From: Owenweeksia sp965229445
GTDB taxonomy: Bacteria > Bacteroidota > Bacteroidia > Flavobacteriales > Schleiferiaceae
Length of the DNA stretch: 64,000 nucleotides
Assembly (NCBI GenBank): GCA_965229445.1
Contig: OZ245876.1
Location: 1,550,001-1,614,000 of the forward strand
Direction: 5' to 3'
The notes beneath the pieces are model-generated. The model had not been told where the DNA came from. It searched no databases and was given only the letters and a program-made list of their open reading frames with translations. A program made the translations under genes and the position numbers. Below, piece after piece: positions 61,782 to 64,000 of the stretch. The stretch's first letter is position 1. The number at the start of each line of letters is the position of its first letter.

Positions 61782-64000
61782 TTATAGATCGTACCTAACC
61801 CCAAATAGAATGTACCTGGGCAAGACGGTGTATGCGGTAGTGCTAATTAAGTTGTTACTCAATCCATCCTCACGGATAATTTCGGTGTTGAGGAGGTTTA
61901 AACCTTCCACGCTAAACATCCACGGGCTGGATTTTCGCTGATATTCAAGACTGGCATTCAGGAAATCAAAAGTGGTGCGAATTCCCCCAGCAATTCCATA
62001 ATTATTGTAGCTATAATCAGTGCGGAAAGTGTAATTCTTCATGAACACTGCCGTCAGCTCAATACTGGGCCTGTGATTGCTGAAGTCATTTGCTGACCGG
62101 GAACCTGAATATTGATTTAAACTGAAATTATAGCTTATTTCCACATTGGGGAATTTATCGAAGTTAGTGCCAAAGCCGGCTCTATAATTCTGGGTAAAGG
62201 TATTGTTGACATTATTCTCACCGTCAATTCTGTTATTCACGGTATTGTATCCCAGGTTTATACGCGCATCCGTTTTGAAATATTTAAACTTCTTGGAATA
62301 CACGGCATAGCTGCTCACATTCTGATTAAACCCATCACCATTTATAGGGCTTTGTACTTGTTGCAATCCCTGAGCGGTGGGGAAGAATTGTACCTGGTTG
62401 GTAATTCCATCCGCAGAGCGACTATAGCTTATACCGGCAAAGATGGTCGTGAAGTTATAGAGATTAAAATTCCGGTAATTGAGATTAACCTGGTGGCGGG
62501 TAGAGTATAGCAGATCATCGGCCCCTGTAAACAGGCTATTGTAATTCTGGATAATAATGCCATTAATCACATCATTAACATCAAAAAAATTGGCGGACAT
62601 GCTGTAGCGAAGATCAAATCCCTGGCTGTTAGAGATGCTATAGCGAAGAAGTGCATCAGGGAGGAAGATGCCATACTGACCACTAACTTCTTTCCCGGGA
62701 TAATTTTGCGCAACATTATAATAGTGATAATTGAAGCCTGGTCTGAAGGTGAATTTCCCAAATTTGGTTTTATAATGGATCCCGGCAAAAACATCCGCCA
62801 GATTAAAGCTTACGTCATTACTTAATGGATTAATGGAATCGCCCAGTTCCTCACCTTCCTCAGACAGTCCTTCCAAAATTCTGGAATCATAATCTTGATC
62901 GTTATAGATTCCACCCAGGTTGAATTCAAAGTGATTATTCTTGTTGAAAACCCAGTAATAGCTTGCTCTACCCTCAAAGCTTTGACTGTTGATCAACCTT
63001 TCTTGCCACACTTCTGTGATGGAGGAATCTATGATGCTGAAGGGTAGGGTAGTGCCATCCAAACTCAGCGTGGGGTCTTGTTTCTTGATCAAGTGTTGGA
63101 TCTCAACCGCAAAGACATCATCGCCAAAATTTTTAAAGAGTTCCAAGTTCTGCTGTAAGCTCCAGGGTTTTTGGTTTTCCAGGGTGAGATAATCATTCTG
63201 AATTTCACCAAAATCTGATTGCAGTAAATTACTGGTGTTGATGTCTGAGACTTTGGCAAAGAAATCATAATTGAGATAGAAGCCATCGCTTGGTTCATAG
63301 GTGGCAGAGAATTTCCCCAGAGCCACGGTATTGTTTTGTTGATCCCTGGTTACCAATGTTTCCGTACCGAGGGAATCGGCACCAATGTAATTTCTATTCG
63401 TTTCATACGGACTTATTATTCGATTGTTATTGGCAATCACAAAACCAGAAAGCTTAAGGTCTTTTCGCGGCTTATAGCTAAAATTGGCGGCTCCAAAATT
63501 GCCAATTACTTCCTCCGCACGGTTATTTTGCCCCAATGGAATGGGCATATCATCAGAAGCGAAGTTCATATTAAAACCAGACCGTCCACTCAGCTTTCTA
63601 AATCCGCCACTAAATCTGAAGTAGTCCCTGACCGTAAAGGCAGATTTACCAATATTATTCATATCGCCAATCAGGTTGAAACTGGTTTTAGGACTAAAAT
63701 AAAAGGCATTGCCATGAAGCAAATAGCGCTCGGGAGTACCAATCTTAGCTTCCGCATCGCCAAACCACAGATTCTTCTTACCTTCTTTAAGTTTGATGTT
63801 GAGGGCAATTCTGTCATCACTACTTAGTCCCTGTAATGGGCTGATTTCCTCATAGTTGCGCAGCACTTGTACTTTACTTACCGCATTGGCAGGCAAATTT
63901 TTGGTGGCTACCTTGCTATCGCCATCAAATACATCTTGCCCTTCAATCATAACCTTTTCAACGGTTTTACCCTCTACAGTAACCTGACCGTCATCATCAA
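61782..64000 (-). CDS. TonB-dependent receptor-like outer-membrane protein (N-terminus beyond window)
   Basis: At least 738 residues; the frame stays open to the window edge and the N-terminus is missing. The visible part begins with a plug-like region (EGQDVFDGDSKVATKNLPAN, then VSKVQVLRNYEE) typical of carboxypeptidase-regulatory/TonB-receptor proteins, followed by long amphipathic beta-strands ending in a C-terminal FGVRYDL. Such receptors import ligands over the outer membrane; no substrate is evident. First gene of a likely operon with LolA-like and BNR-repeat proteins. Confidence 0.88.
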   Translation of the reverse strand, partial: DDDGQVTVEGKTVEKVMIEGQDVFDGDSKVATKNLPANAVSKVQVLRNYEEISPLQGLSSDDRIALNIKLKEGKKNLWFGDAEAKIGTPERYLLHGNAFYFSPKTSFNLIGDMNNIGKSAFTVRDYFRFSGGFRKLSGRSGFNMNFASDDMPIPLGQNNRAEEVIGNFGAANFSYKPRKDLKLSGFVIANNNRIISPYETNRNYIGADSLGTETLVTRDQQNNTVALGKFSATYEPSDGFYLNYDFFAKVSDINTSNLLQSDFGEIQNDYLTLENQKPWSLQQNLELFKNFGDDVFAVEIQHLIKKQDPTLSLDGTTLPFSIIDSSITEVWQERLINSQSFEGRASYYWVFNKNNHFEFNLGGIYNDQDYDSRILEGLSEEGEELGDSINPLSNDVSFNLADVFAGIHYKTKFGKFTFRPGFNYHYYNVAQNYPGKEVSGQYGIFLPDALLRYSISNSQGFDLRYSMSANFFDVNDVINGIIIQNYNSLFTGADDLLYSTRHQVNLNYRNFNLYNFTTIFAGISYSRSADGITNQVQFFPTAQGLQQVQSPINGDGFNQNVSSYAVYSKKFKYFKTDARINLGYNTVNNRIDGENNVNNTFTQNYRAGFGTNFDKFPNVEISYNFSLNQYSGSRSANDFSNHRPSIELTAVFMKNYTFRTDYSYNNYGIAGGIRTTFDFLNASLEYQRKSSPWMFSVEGLNLLNTEIIREDGLSNNLISTTAYTVLPRYILFGVRYDL

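Noticed and set aside
63336..63827. 163-codon plus-strand open frame
   Set aside because: Antisense to the TonB-dependent receptor; no family resemblance.

Overview
The window is ordinary chromosomal DNA of a Gram-negative Bacteroidota, most likely a marine-type member of the Cytophagales. The evidence is: a repeated TAnnTTTG -7 promoter element typical of this phylum and almost no Shine-Dalgarno sequences; Kdo (lipopolysaccharide core) synthesis genes; many outer-membrane products (TonB-dependent receptor, OmpA/PD40 protein, DUF5916 protein, beta-barrels, lipoproteins); carotenoid genes (crtZ plus a fused lycopene cyclase); and lineage-typical families (TIGR02757, DUF6095-like, AIM24, PspC with PadR). 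I see no phage, transposase, CRISPR array, rRNA or convincing tRNA.

Layout. 1-5.4 kb: minus-strand genes including a sugar-nucleotide oxidoreductase / lipoprotein / polyprenyl glycosylphosphotransferase / YkgJ operon for surface polysaccharide. 5.5-12.5 kb: repair and housekeeping genes (pcm, AIM24, rarA, rhomboid, TIGR02757, kdsB). 12.6-17.9 kb: uvrA, an ECF sigma factor followed by a 48-codon gene, and a GT4 glycosyltransferase. 18-23.5 kb: a large M1-peptidase-like protein joined to a beta-barrel, then a DUF4252-like/padR/pspC operon with a palindromic operator over its promoter. 23.7-30.8 kb: an anion transporter, the kdsD-kdsA-kdsC operon, lolD and a DUF5916 protein. 31-39.3 kb: sucC, a PLP decarboxylase, mltF, queE, crtZ-crtYcd and a phosphoribosyltransferase. 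39.3-51.4 kb: a tricorn-like protease, hutI, aroC, a dicarboxylate/glutamate symporter, an AsmA-like protein with a coiled-coil tail, and an OmpA protein. 51.4-57.6 kb: rplS, trmD, msrB, an alpha/beta hydrolase, GH65, a GNAT protein and DoxX. 57.7-64 kb: a BNR-repeat protein, a LolA-like protein and a TonB-dependent receptor cut by the window edge, probably one operon.

Together kdsD, kdsA, kdsC and kdsB encode the whole route from ribulose-5-phosphate to CMP-Kdo, split over two loci 13 kb apart. LolD, LolA-like, AsmA-like, OmpA and MltF proteins all serve the envelope.

The most interesting non-coding signals are three. First, a dispersed family of paired 13-mers keeps an 18-nt period while its arms occur in forward/reverse, reverse/forward or forward/forward orientation. 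Second, many start codons lie only 4-6 nt after a TAnnTTTG-like box, suggesting widespread leaderless transcription. Third, a GC-rich hairpin occurs in two copies on opposite strands.

Protein families were assigned by eye from motifs and recall; no search was run.
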